From: Calamus simplicifolius
Lineage: Eukaryota; Streptophyta; Magnoliopsida; Arecales; Arecaceae
Direction: 5' to 3'
Assembly (NCBI GenBank): GCA_900491605.1
Contig: UESW01000111.1
Span: 1 to 64,000 of the forward strand
DNA length: 64,000 bases
The first letter of the stretch is position 1; every line of letters begins with the position of its first letter. Position numbers and translations under genes: made by a program. Shown piece after piece: positions 1-11,897 of the stretch. The notes under the pieces are model-generated. The model made no database searches, had not been told where the DNA came from, and worked only from the letters and a program-made list of their open reading frames with translations.

Positions 1-2516
1 TGATGAGCTTGGATATAATGGTGATTACATATAAAGTTAAAGAGAGGTTAGACATAGATTTCTTGAGGGATTAAGAAATATTTGATCTAGTGTAACCAAA
101 TAGGTGTGGGTATAGTGATACATTATGGTTTTCATATTTTGAGGTGATGTCTCCATCTTATTCCAATGGGTTTCTAGCTTGGAACTTACTAGTGCAGGTG
201 TGTTCATAGTCGCATGACTCATTATCTATATGAATATAAAATCTGAACCTAGCCCATCATATGCAAATGAAAGATGTTAAATATTAGGTCCTAATTGAAT
301 GTCTATGATAGGCTGACCTAACCCAGCCCAATAAATCAGACATGAAGAAGCCAAGATGCAGTTTTTAATACAGTTATTGAAAGTTGATGAATACTGCCCA
401 CCCAGAGTTTTATGGCACTTCTTGTTCTCTCTTTGAGACCGCAGATGGAGTGTTGTCGAACTCTCATGTCCATGCAAATAAGAGAAGCATAGATCCAGGG
501 ATCCGCAGAGGTATTTGAGTTATGAAAGGATAGCCTTGCTTCGATCTGTTACCAAGTCTATGATCGTAGGAAGCGAGAAAGAATCCATTTTTAGAGGAAT
601 ACTATACATAATTTCAATCTCAGAACCAGGGAATTAAAGGTATATGATCTCAATCATACTACATTTCTCGAGAGGTCCATTAATTGTTCAGGAGCCACCT
701 AGCCACCATGATCGGAAATAAAGAACAGAATGGTAATGGCGAAATAGGGGAGGCAAAGCCAAAAAAGGAGAGGGCAACATAGAGAGGTTTACTACTATTA
801 TTATTATTATTTAAGATGTTGACCAGAGGTAGAAGCTGTCGGTGGCGACTGATAAAGGGGAGAAGGGACTGCAACACTCTCCAGAGTTTGGAAATCAAGC
901 ACGAAGTCCAAGGCTGGAGGTGATGCGGTGAGAGGAAAGAGTAATAAGGTAGGGGAAAATGGCAGTTTTGTGCTCAGCTCCACCCATGTCAGCTCGTTCG
1001 AGCAGTGAATCTAGCAATGGACCTGTGAGCGAAAGGAGAGGGAGGACTCAGGTGGATGAACTTGCCCTCCTCCTCCCTATTTCTCGAGCTGAAATCGCGG
1101 GATGGCTGCTTCTTCTCGGCCGGATTGACTCCAAACGGGGGGGGTGGCAATCACGAGGATGCCAGCCTTCATCTACTAACAGGGAGAAGAAGAGTTAAAG
1201 AGAAGAAGAGGATAGATGACGGAGGTAAGGTGAAGCAGGAGGAAGTGAGATTTTGAGCATCCCAGCAATACACTCGAATGACTCATTGATTTTCCCTAAA
1301 AAGCATGCTTTTGTTCTTATTTCATGGAGTGCTCGTAAAGGTGCTGCACTTTCAATTCGGCTGATACTATGTATACTGCAATGTATAAACTATAAAAACA
1401 TCCTTGTCAATTTTTTTCTATCCAATGAAAGATTCTGCAAGTTGACAACCCATCATTTGCTTAGCTAGCACAATCTTATAATTCTATCATAGGATACATG
1501 AATATAATGTGTTTACGATTTTTTACAAAGATTTTCCTCATAATTACTATTTCATATTTAGAACAAACACAAGAAGGATTGCATATACAAGAGCGAGTTT
1601 AGTTGCAAGTGGATGTTGCCACCAGAAGGATTGCACACTATTGTTCTTGCGACAACTTCAATATTTGACGTGTATCTCCTGGATTAAAAAAAAAAAAGTA
1701 ACTAATCAGTGCTTTAAGTTTAAGGGACGCTGGCTGTAGAGGTGAGCATGGGCATAGCGAACTCTAATTTAGGGGTTCGCAAATCGAAATGCGATGTTAA
1801 TTAGTACCCGAATTCATGCAACTCACTTCGTCGTCTCATATATGTACTCGTGTATGAGAGAATCTTTCCGTTATTTACTTCTTAATTAGTAAAATCCATC
1901 TGCTGCAATTTTATGGCTGATGTGTCCAAAATGGATGCATGAATGAATAAAATGGCAAATGGCCAGTCTCAGCATGCGCTTCCAAGAACTGTTTTTGACG
2001 TGGACCGCTTGGCGCTCTCTTGCATCTTTTACACAGGAATTTCTTGCATTGGACCGGTCTAGAAGGAAGACGTCCGCTTCACATCTACTCAGATTTCGTC
2101 CAGTAAACAAACGCACAGTATAAGCATCTTTGCCAGATAATATAGTTGGTTAAAAAAAAAATAAATAGACTGACATCACGGCAAATAGTAGCCTACTGTT
2201 TAACGCACGTAATACTCTATAATTAGTTAAAACACGCGTGTGACTGGCTCGTGTTTTCATCGCAGAACCTAAAAAGTGGCCGAGGGCCACGAAAAAGAAG
2301 CGCGCAATCCGGTCCAGAGGACAGACAACACAACGCTCGATGTCCAACACATTTAAACATCCTAGCCGTCCGACAGAACTTGGAAGGCCTGGATCCACTC
2401 TCTCTGCTACGAGCCCACGTAAGAGAACGAAACGAACAGATCCTCCAATTTCCACGATCGGTCAATTGTCACCCAAATACCACTAGCGCACAATAATTTA
2501 TCTTCCATAAAGATAT

Positions 2517-2517
<1 letters not shown>
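1..2517. other. Intergenic DNA, no gene recognised
   Basis: Several short open frames occur on both strands, but none resembles a protein family I know and none has a convincing splice context. The only low-complexity item is a short ATT/TTA run near 796-812. Part of the stretch nearest 2500 may belong to the promoter of the downstream SRS gene. Confidence 0.6.
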
Positions 2518-2562
<45 letters not shown>

Positions 2563-2642
2563 GAGTCGTGAATAGAGTGGAGGTTGCAGCCGTCTCCATG
2601 GCGGCGTTGCAGGGACTCTGATCTCCTTTCTTTAGAACGCTG

Positions 2643-2672
<30 letters not shown>
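2518..2672. repeat. GA microsatellites upstream of the SRS gene
   Basis: Two long (GA)n tracts, 2518-2559 and about 2645-2673, lie roughly 520-675 bases upstream of the SRS start codon, and a short CT run follows near 2952-2968. (GA)n tracts are known binding sites for plant BBR/BPC GAGA-binding factors, so a regulatory role is possible. That role is inference; the repeat itself is plain in the sequence. The tracts also create spurious Ser/Leu-rich and Glu/Arg-rich open frames on both strands. Confidence 0.85.
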
Positions 2673-2676
<4 letters not shown>

Positions 2677-3139
2677 ATTCCAGGCCCAGGGAGCGAAAAA
2701 ATAGAAAGAGGGAAAAAAAAAAGAGCAGGGGTCGCAATGATTCACGAAGAAAAGGAGACAGGTAGCTACTGAAGCAGGCAGCCAACAGCGACTGCTCTTC
2801 TGCCGCCGCTGCAGCGGCGCCGCTGCCGCTTCTCTGTACAACAATTAAAAAAGAAAAAAAAAGGTAAACAAATCCGACCTTCTTGTACATCAGAACAAAA
2901 GTGGAAGGCAGCTGCTGCGGTAGCAGAAGCCGTGACAGAGATCACTCCATACTCTCTCTCTCTCTTTCGCTCTCCGGTTTTCACGAGTCCAAACAGAAAG
3001 CAAAAGAGGAAGAGGTATGAGATAAACTACTTAATTTTATTAGGTGTCTTGTGCTTTAGACATTAACAAGAACAGATCTCACCAAATTTTACAGAGACTA
3101 AAAGGGAAGGGACTGTGGTTCTCGTTATCTTGCTGTGCT

Positions 3140-3211
3140 ATGGATTTGCAGCCGGAATCCAAGGAGAAGATATCAGCTAGGAGGAGGGGAGAATGTTCGG
3201 GTTCTCTTTAA
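3140..3211 (+). promoter_or_regulatory. Upstream open reading frame overlapping the SRS start
   Basis: An ATG at 3140 opens a 23-codon frame that ends with TAA at 3209-3211. It overlaps the SRS start codon at 3193 in a different frame. If the transcript begins upstream of 3140, this uORF would be met first and could lower translation of the main frame. The transcription start is unknown, so the effect is inference. Confidence 0.4.
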
Positions 3212-4340
3212 GTGGGAGTCCAAATCAATATAGACAACAACAAGGAGATCAAGAAGGGATCACACCAGAGAACATCTTCCCCTACGGAACCACCAGCAGA
3301 AGTGAGGGAATTTCGTATACTCTAGGCTTGGAGCTTTGGCAGCAGCAGCGCCAGTATTCCTTGCCAGTTGGAGGGACTCTGCTAGCTTTCTCCGATGGCC
3401 TCGGAAGGAGAGCGGGGCCCATGAGGGGCGGAGGGGGAGGCGGAATTAGCTGCCAGGACTGCGGAAACCAGGCCAAGAAGGACTGCGCCCACCTTCGTTG
3501 CCGCACCTGCTGCAAAGCCGCGGCTTCCACTGCTCCACCCACGTCAAGAGCACCTGGGTCCCCGCTGCCAAGCGCCGCGAACGCCAGCAGCAGCTCGCTG
3601 CCGCTGCCGTTCTACAGCAGCGGCACCACCACCAATACGGCAGCGGCGGCGGCGGTTCGGAGGGAAGTAGCGCTGGCGGAGAGACTTCTAAAAGACCGAG
3701 GGAGATTACCCGTCTGCCCACCGCCATCACAAACACCACCACGGGTACTACATGACTACCCCGCCATACTAGCGCAATTAATTACACTATTTTTCCTTGT
3801 CTAATCTCCTACTTCCCAGAATCCTTTGCGTCGTTCCTTCGTTCCACTCCCGCTTTCCTTCTCCATCTTTTTTTTTTTTTCTTCTTCTTCTTCTTTTTTC
3901 TATTAAACAACAGTAGTAGGATTAATATGCGAAATTTGGTGGTTGATGCATGGAAAGGGGGAGCTCTGGAGGCGGCGACATTTCCACCGGAGGTGAGCTC
4001 GCAGGCGGTATTTCGGTGCGTGCGTGTGAGCCCGGTGGACGAAGCGGATGATGAGTACGCCTACCACACGGCAGTGAGCATCGGAGGGCATGTGTTCAAA
4101 GGCATCCTCTATGATCAAGGGCCCGAAGCCGAGTACATGTCCTCAACTCGTCCTCATGGTGAAGCCTCCTCTTCTCCCACTGCTGCTATTACTACTGCTG
4201 CTGCTGTCACCAGTGTTGCCGCTATTGCCAGTACTAGTGCTCCTGAAGCCGCTGCAGCTGCATTTCTAGACCCTTATCCGACTCCCCTCAGTGCCTTCAT
4301 GTCCGGCACCCAATTCTTTCTGCAACATCCGAGACCCTAA
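3193..4340 (+). pseudogene. SRS: SRS/SHI-family transcription factor gene, two exons, one-base frameshift in the zinc finger
   Basis: SHI-RELATED SEQUENCE proteins are plant-specific nuclear DNA-binding factors acting in auxin biosynthesis and organ development. Exon 1 runs 3193-3744 and exon 2 3964-4340. The 219-base intron is GT..AG and phase 1, with a T/C-rich stretch at about 3868-3900. The N-terminus has the usual ELWQQ-type motif. The RING-like finger starts at residue 87 (CQDC), then C98, H100, C103, C106, C107. The next part ([20 protein letters not shown]) is read in another frame: one A is missing at 3514-3516 compared with the family pattern. Exon 2, in that second frame, carries the IGGH domain (VFRCVRV, then [12 protein letters not shown] at about residues 221-232) and ends in the family-like FFLQHPRP. 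Without the deletion the product would be about 309 residues, normal for the family. It may be a pseudogene or a sequencing error in an intact gene; the good conservation everywhere else favours a recent or artefactual break. Confidence 0.9.
3745..3963 (+). other. Intron of the SRS gene
   Basis: The donor is GGTACT (GT at 3745) and the acceptor AG is at 3962-3963. The length, 219, is a multiple of three, and the frame of the finger C-terminal part and of the IGGH exon agree only with this pair. Acceptors at 3913-3919 are closer to the pyrimidine tract but give the wrong phase. SRS genes commonly have one intron at this place between finger and IGGH domain. Confidence 0.75.
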
Positions 4341-7300
4341 AACTAAACGAGCTGGATTTACCAAAACTGCACCTTCTCTTACTCTCCGTTTTGGTTCCGC
4401 TTTGTTCACCGGTTTTCTTTTGCTATTTGCCTGCCTAAGTATTGGTGAATGTAATCTTTTGAATCGCATGGAAATTTCTCTTCTGCCATGATTAAATCTA
4501 ACTAATTGTTTAGGAACCTTTCTTGTTAAGCTCTCCCTTCTCCGGATCACAGTTTCTTATTTTAATTTATTTTATTGCGGTGGTTTGTGCATAGTAGTAC
4601 AGGTTGGTCCTAAGAAACTGGCGCATTTTATGGGCTTTGCCTGTTACTTTGCTGGTTTAAATGAACGGAAATCGCGGTTGGGCAGGTGATTAACTTGAGA
4701 CATCTCTCCACCCTTTGTGATTTCCAGCCATGCATAAGAACAAAGCCAAATAAACAAAAATATTAAATTCTTCACCTCTTTTTTCTCTTTTACGCATATG
4801 TAGTTTCACATTGGTAAATGTATGGCTTATTAGGTTTGCCGTTGGTGGACCTTATGCAGTATCATGCCATGTCTTCCTTACGTAAATTGATATACTAAAG
4901 AGAGGAGAGAGAAACTTACCAATTTTTTTAACCACAAAAAATATTAGTATTAAAATACTTTGAGGATATATTTTATAATATATAGAATACCCTGTTACCC
5001 CAAAGTTTGAGAACCGGTCGCGTTGATATGACCACATTTTAATTCTTTATGAGCTACAGCGTTTTAATATGCAATATGTAGCTAGAATACTTGGTACTCT
5101 CCTTCTTATTCTCCTCCTGGCGACAGTTAAGAGAATGTTTCTTTTCTTTTCAATGGAACTGTTATTCTTCTTGGATATGACTATAAATAGTGTGCTCTGT
5201 ATTATGCTCTTCATTATGGTATATAAACTGTTGGTAGTCCATAGAATGGCGTAAATTAAATGTTCTATGTACTCAACTTTAGGGAGTGTTAAATTACATA
5301 AATGTTTATTTGCTACTAGGTAATTGCAACTTTTGATATTTTAAAAGGTTTAGCATTTTAATTCATTTCATTACAAGTAATTTCAAGGCATGTTAATTTG
5401 CATGTCATAGTTTTGATGGAAAATTTGGTTTAACGTTTGTATTTCATGTCTCAATATCACTTTTATTGTTATAATATGCATGGCATGTAGTTGTACTAAG
5501 AGATAATGTTATTTAATTTATTATTATAGTAAAAGATATAATTGTCAACTTAATTTGCTCCTTTTATAATATCTTCTTTTTTTTATTATTTTACTTTAGA
5601 ATTTTCTCCTATATTTCAATTCATAATGACATTCAGGTTTAGTCAAGGATATAAATTGTGTTTGATAACGAGAGTTTTCATTCTCTGTTATGTCTCTGCT
5701 ATGTATATGACAGTATAGTCTCTAAAATTCTTTCAAAGTTTTGAAATAACTAGAGAAATGTCTAGTTCAAACTTATCATTTCTTCGTTATTTTGTTCAAT
5801 TATAAATTAAAATATTGCTTCCATGTATTCATATTTTATTTTTATTGTTGATATTGGATGTTATAAGGATACAAGACAAATCACAAATTATTTTAAAATG
5901 ATGAAATAATATTGCATTAATTATTCATTACATTTTCATAAATTTTAATTAATTTAAAACAAAATATAGCAAAAACAATACACATTAGATATTAAACTCG
6001 TGTATCAATATTTTAACTTTGTCCCTATAGATTTAAAGTTAATATAACATGAACCTAACATTAAATGCTACACATTAAAAAAATGACTTTCATGGCATCA
6101 CTTTCTAGATATAACCATAAGCATACTATTCATAATTAGTTAAAAAGAGATACGGTTAAATTTTCTTTCTTTCCCAAATATTACAATAAAAGAAAGTAAA
6201 AATTATGCAATTGTTATAATATTTTCTTTGATTTAATAAATAATTTTACCTTTTCTCATGAAAAATATATTAATGAATAGCTTCTATTCCATAGGTCTAT
6301 AAATGAAATAGTAAAATTTAATTTAGACTATATGAAACATTTGATACATGATGCATTTTTATTATATCTTATTATGAGACAATATAACAATGTTGTACAA
6401 TAATGGTATATGTGAATTGGCAATAAGGATTGGCTAAAGTCCTAACTACAACAGAATTTCACTTGAAAATTATTCTTATTCTTGTTTTAAAAAAAAAAAA
6501 TTTTAAAGTTATCTATACCAAGCAAAAATGTTACAGTAGCATGATTTTAGGCATCCAAACATTTATGCTATAAAATTAAGATCTCTATTGAGATAGTTAT
6601 CTTTTTTGTTTGATTCCTTCAACAAGTGTCTTGAATGTAAAAAAGAATGTTTGATTGACTTTTAGAATTTTCAGAAAATAGTGTAATTATTTTAAAATAC
6701 ATCACTTCATCAATATTTTAGATAATTGAAAAAATATAAATGATACAACTATAAAACATAATTATGTTAGTTTGTTGTATAATTTCATGCATATACTAGT
6801 TGTTGATTCTACTATTAATACAAATTCTTTTCAAAATTTCTTTTAGCACCCATCTTTCACATAAATTAAATTCAAACTCTGATTTCTGCATTCTTGGTGA
6901 TGAGATAAATGTTTTGTTTTTCCTTATTGTACTATGTGCCTACCTAATTTTTCTAAATAGTTTTGGGTAACTTTAGATATCGTTTCATTTGCTACTAAAA
7001 AAAATGAATAGATTATGGACATTAAATGCAAATTGAAATTTGCTCATTTCTACTACATAGCATAGAACTAAATATATTCCATTTAAAATAAAATATTATG
7101 TTATGAAAGATAAAAAAGGAATTAATTTCATAATTTATATTTGAAATCATTATAGAAATATGTATAAAATAATGCATTCTTTCTTCATTTTTGGTATATT
7201 TTTATGCTTATTCTATTCGATTAAGAGCTTTCATATTAAAATTTGAAAGAAATTAAATATATTTAAATTTCATAAGAATTTAGAAGTCTAGAAAAATGCT

Positions 7301-8929
7301 TAAATTGTTGTAAACTCATATTATACCTTCTCTGATTGTTTCTTATAGAGTACAAAGCAAAGAAAAAAATAAAAAACTACTAAAAGATATGTAGTTACAT
7401 TAAGAATAGAAAGTTTTCTTTAGCTACTAGTCACAAAGCTGGTAGCAAATTGCTTATAGAAGATATATCATTAAAAACATAAGTAAAAAAAATATTATGA
7501 AGTTGACTTTTCAATGCTTTTTTGTATTAACTTTTCATGATATCATTTAAAGCATCAATACAATAGAAAAGAGAGGAAGATGCCCAAATTAGAAAGATTT
7601 TTTCAACATAATTATACAAACCAATGAAGATAGGGCATAAAGCAAAAAAAATGTTTTTTCTATCATTGCTTTCCTTCATATGATAGATATTTATATGACC
7701 ATTCATCTATCATTCTTTTTAAAAGTCTAAAAGTTATGGGTATGTACATATTGTCACTTTGTTTTGATAATTAAGTAGCATGACAATATTTGTCATATGT
7801 TAATTTTTTACTATCTAGTTTTTCTATTACTAATGAGTTTTTATTGTGACCAATGAGCACTATCAAGCATATTAATCAAGAATCTCAAAATAAAGAAATT
7901 AATAATGAAAAATTATGGTATCAAATCATGTGCAAGATTAGCATGATAATTACAGTGCTTGGAAATCTTGTGATTGATAATGATTACCTGTGGTTTTGAC
8001 CTTGTAAGAGAATAAATATAGATGTATCAAGAAATGAGAATTTTTAGTTGCACAATTAAACCAAAGGTTCATTTTTGAACTCAAAACCTGGCATAGTTTT
8101 TCCTAGATATTGAGGCAAATTTCTAATTTCCTTTAATAATGATATGAGATAGAAGTATAAAATAGGATTTGTTTTTTACCATATGATAATAAATTTTGCA
8201 TGAATACCAAAAAAATAAGAAATCAACTTCATAAGGATGCATTCAAGAGTACGACATCTTGGTTTAGTGTTTGTAGACTTCAACATCTAAGATTAAGAAT
8301 GTAACTATAGAATTCTATATCTAGACTCTTTAGTAGTTGAGTATAATACCTAATATAGTTATTATTGCTACTTTTACATACTTTAATACCATTTACTTTT
8401 TGTTTTGTTTGAGTAATTAGTTTTTGAAAGTTACTGCAGGTTTGCATAAATATTTTTTTAGTGGATTTGTTTCTTCTTTTGTTCATGCTCTATCTTGTTA
8501 AGGTTTCCTCTTATCTTTGTTGGTATAAATCCTCTTTCTCTTTTTGAATAGTTTTCTTAACCAAAAATTGGAAAAAAAATCACATTATTATGTTCCTATA
8601 CATTACATATGCAAAATATTTTTCACTAAAGCCTAAGTAGTGAGAGAGCTTTTGATGTAGAAAATTATATTTTGTTACATCATCGAAGATAAACAAGGGC
8701 CTTATATAATAATGTTGTCCTAACTAATTAATTTAAACACCAAAACACTGGTTTAAAGGGGCATGTCATGTTAGAGTGACATGCCACAAGATTGTCATAG
8801 AACTTCAAAAGGTTTACGAGATCCTCATAATTTCTTAGAAGTTTCATGTTGATATAATTTAAAATTAGCATCCATGCAAAACGTAGCAAGTTTTCTTCCC
8901 TACATTGATAGAAACAAATCTAATTAGTC
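4341..8929. other. AT-rich intergenic DNA
   Basis: 4341-5250 is the 3' flank of the SRS gene. 5250-8929 is strongly AT-rich with poly-A/T runs, no coding signature and no recognisable transposon ends. A small perfect inverted repeat (GGCATGTCA, 8 bases, TGACATGCC) lies near 8759-8784. I see nothing else I can name. Confidence 0.55.
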
Positions 8930-9960
8930 TAGTCCCATAATTGAAGTTCCTTCCTATTTTTTTAAGAGAAGATTATGAATTCTTGCTTTCCTCTAAAAGT
9001 CTCTTTGATCTTAATGCAATTTTTGGCCCAGCTTAGGACCTCTACCATATCTTTGGGCTATTTCTTATTGAGTGGAAAGTTAAAATAAGAGTCTAACAAA
9101 CCATGAGGATAGTACTGACCATGAACTACTGTAGGTCTTCGACTTTGAGTGCATCATCATTGAAGCATTTGATATGATTATGCAATAGCTTACCTTTATG
9201 CTACTTTTAGGGACATCAGGTTTACATTAGTCTTGATTTTCCTAATGCTGATGATGAAGTAGCAAGGAACTGCCTCTTAAACTCCTTAATATATCTCGAT
9301 TAGAACCTAATCAATGGAAGTTTACTTTCCTTGGAGCGTTTGGAAATACTTTGCGCATGATGGCATTTAGGGCCCCTTGAATTATTTTTAGAAGTCTCTG
9401 GGTGGTATTAAGGGTCACTCGAGCCATCAGATATACTACTCCAGATATGACTATTTGTATTTAGGTAGCAAGGGCTCCTTCATAACTTCCTCCACAAATG
9501 GTGGATCAACTTTCCAGTCAAGGTCATCTAGAGGGTTGTGCTTCTTTTAAACTTCTCTTATTATAACTTCAAGGCACTTGTCCATGGCTTTGAATTATCT
9601 CCTTAGGTCAAGATTCTCCGGCGCCATCCAAAAGTGACAAGGGACTCCTCATCATAGGTCCTTGCATTTGAGGTATACCCATAATGCCTGCTCCTCGAGG
9701 GCTTTGCCGCAACGATGATTGCTTGGATGGCGGTGCAAGTTTTAGTTGCTTTGCTAATAGGGGAACTAAGGTCTGAATTAGTGTAATGAGGGCCTCCATC
9801 TACTACTGCAGATGAGCAAACTGCATAGCTATAACGACTTTTGGAAGAGATGGAGAGGGGGATTTAGTCCCAAAGTTAACTTGGGTGATACCATTATTAG
9901 TGGCAAGATCTCTCTTGCTAAGTTTAGATGGCATGGCTTTCTTCTTATTTTTCACGGACA
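8930..9960 (-). pseudogene. Decayed Ty3-gypsy gag remnant
   Basis: Read on the minus strand, fragments in changing frames match the pattern of plant Ty3-gypsy Gag. From about 9520 down there is DDLDWKVDPPFVEEVMKEP, like the PF..EI-type start of the retrotransposon gag domain. Further down, about 9100-9300, are EFKRQFLAT and KCFNDDALKVEDL, matching the region of Gag before the glycine-rich leucine segment. Stops and frameshifts are frequent. No LTRs, protease or polymerase follow; the copy dissolves into AT-rich DNA below 8930. The layout resembles Tat/Athila-type Gag more than chromoviral Gag (inference). Confidence 0.6.
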
Positions 9961-10194
9961 AAACCAATCTAATGGGATCAGGATGCAATGATAAGACCTC
10001 GCATACCAACAAGATAATGATAGAAATGATGATATGTAAGCCAGGTTAGCAATGATACTAGTGAAAATTACTTGGGCATCTCGGAAGGGATTCTTATAGC
10101 AAGCAATAAAGAGAGAGCAGAGGGGTGTTCGAGGCAAAAGTCCTTTTTGATTTCGATGCTTGAGTCAATGGAGAGGGATAACATGGGTTACTAA

Positions 10195-10474
10195 GGCAGT
10201 GTTTGAAATAGGAGATAAAAGGAATATCCCCTGAATATATCATTATCCTAAAAGTTATAACTAAGAGAAATATTTCTAAAAAACTTTAACCAAAGGGGAT
10301 AACCCATGGTTATATCCCCTGAACTTATTCCCTAAGAAACCAAGAAATAACTACATTTATTCCTTGATGGCAAAGTTGTAATTTTAAAAAGGTGCTTATT
10401 CCCTCAGCTATTCCCTGGATAAATGCATCCTGTACACTTATCTAGGAATAGCTTTTGGGAAGTCAAACACTACC
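10195..10474. mobile_element. Tourist-like MITE, copy 1
   Basis: A 280-base element with terminal inverted repeats GGCAGTGTTTG and CAAACACTACC, flanked by TAA (10192-10194 and 10475-10477). A 3-base TWA duplication and G-rich ends with a TGTTTG core are typical of PIF/Harbinger-derived Tourist MITEs. It contains no coding capacity and has an inner palindromic stretch around CCCATGGTTATATCCCC. Copy 2 follows directly. Confidence 0.75.
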
Positions 10475-10477
10475 TAA

Positions 10478-10770
10478 GGCTCTATTTGAAATAGGGGATA
10501 AGGAGGGTTATCCCCTGCATATCCCTCCTTATCCTCAAAAACTATAACTATAAAGGATAATTCTGAAAAAGTTTAACCAGAGGGGATAATTCATGTTAAA
10601 CCATGGGTTATCTCCTGACTTATTTCCTAGGGAATCAAAGAATAACTAGAGCTATCCCCTGATGGCAAAGTTGTTATTTAAAAAAGATGGTTATTCCTTG
10701 AACTATCCTCTTGATAAATACTATCCTGTACATTTGTCCAAAGATAACTTTTTGGGAACCAAACACTACC
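10478..10770. mobile_element. Tourist-like MITE, copy 2
   Basis: A 293-base element clearly related along its whole length to the copy ending at 10474. Ends are GGCTCTATTTG and CAAACACTACC, flanked by TAA at 10475-10477 (shared with copy 1) and 10771-10773. The left end has diverged by a few bases. It arose either from insertion of one MITE beside another or from tandem duplication of one. Confidence 0.75.
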
Positions 10771-11013
10771 TAAGGGTGGACCCTATAGCCTTTCTTATTG
10801 TGGAAGGAGAAGAAAAGTAGAGAAGAAAAGGGTTTTGAGGTATCCCCTTATCTTCAAGCAGACTTTCCTTTTATGAATGGTTTCTAAATATGTTGATGGG
10901 ATGGTACAGCTCGACCAAGTCATAAGCCACATGTTTCATTATGATGCACTCACCCTTCTAGGTGCAACGGTGTGCAATGGTGCTAAATGTCATAGATTGC
11001 ACTCCCTAAAGTA

Positions 11014-11897
11014 GGGTTGCAAATGGGTCAAGCTAGATTTGGTTATGCTTATCCTAGTCCGATCTAATTTCACATTCATATCATAATTTTAGACCCAGGC
11101 CTAATTCATTTATTGATTAAGATAGACCAGGTAGGGTTATGCCCATGTAAAGAATGTTGGACCTAGTGGACCATTTAGGTATGTTCGAGGTCAAGTATGA
11201 CCTTGATCAAATTCAAAATGTTTTGGATTGGAAAGAAATTAGATTGAATTATATTTTCGTTAATGTAAAGCATTTAATTATTATTTTATAGCTAAATATA
11301 GTATTAATATCAAATATAAATCAATTAAAAAATTAAATAAATATTTAAAAGCCAACATAAATTTAAATTTTTATTCAAAACATTTAATTCTACCTAAATA
11401 AATGATCATCTTTAAGTTTAAATATTATAATTTTTAAAAAATTTATTGACATATCTAAAGACATTATAAATTAGAATCCATAAAAAAATGATGAAATATG
11501 AATATTTAGATATAATAAGTAAAAATAAAGAAGATAAGATCTAGTTGTTAAGATAAAAAGAAGAATTAGTTTAAATAAAAATTTATTTAATAAATTAATA
11601 TAATTGTAAAAAAATAATTTATATAATAAAAGTTTGCGAGTTAGTCCAGATCAAATTCAGGCTAGGTTGGGAAGGTTGGGTCTTCTTCTGTTGATCTAAA
11701 TTATATCCGAATAATATATTAATTGGGTTAAATCATCAGTCAAATAAAAAATACAAGATTTGTATAGAATTTAGAATTTAGATTAGGTCTAATTTTTGAA
11801 CCTGATCAAACCCACAAATCTTTAATATGGACTGAATGGGGTCTAATTAGATTAGGACTGGATTCAGGCCATAAGTTGATTATCCATTTGCATGTTT
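11014..11897. mobile_element. Possible diverged terminal-inverted-repeat element
   Basis: The left edge (GGGTTGCAAATGGGTC) and right edge (about GATTATCCATTTGCATG) form an imperfect inverted repeat around roughly 880 AT-rich bases. The GGTGCAAATGGGTC-type end is common in plant non-autonomous DNA elements. Target duplications are not clear and there is no transposase, so the call is tentative. Confidence 0.35.

Noticed and set aside
2498..2890. 130-codon minus open frame
   Set aside because: Driven by GA/CT microsatellites (Ser-Leu runs), with no domain.
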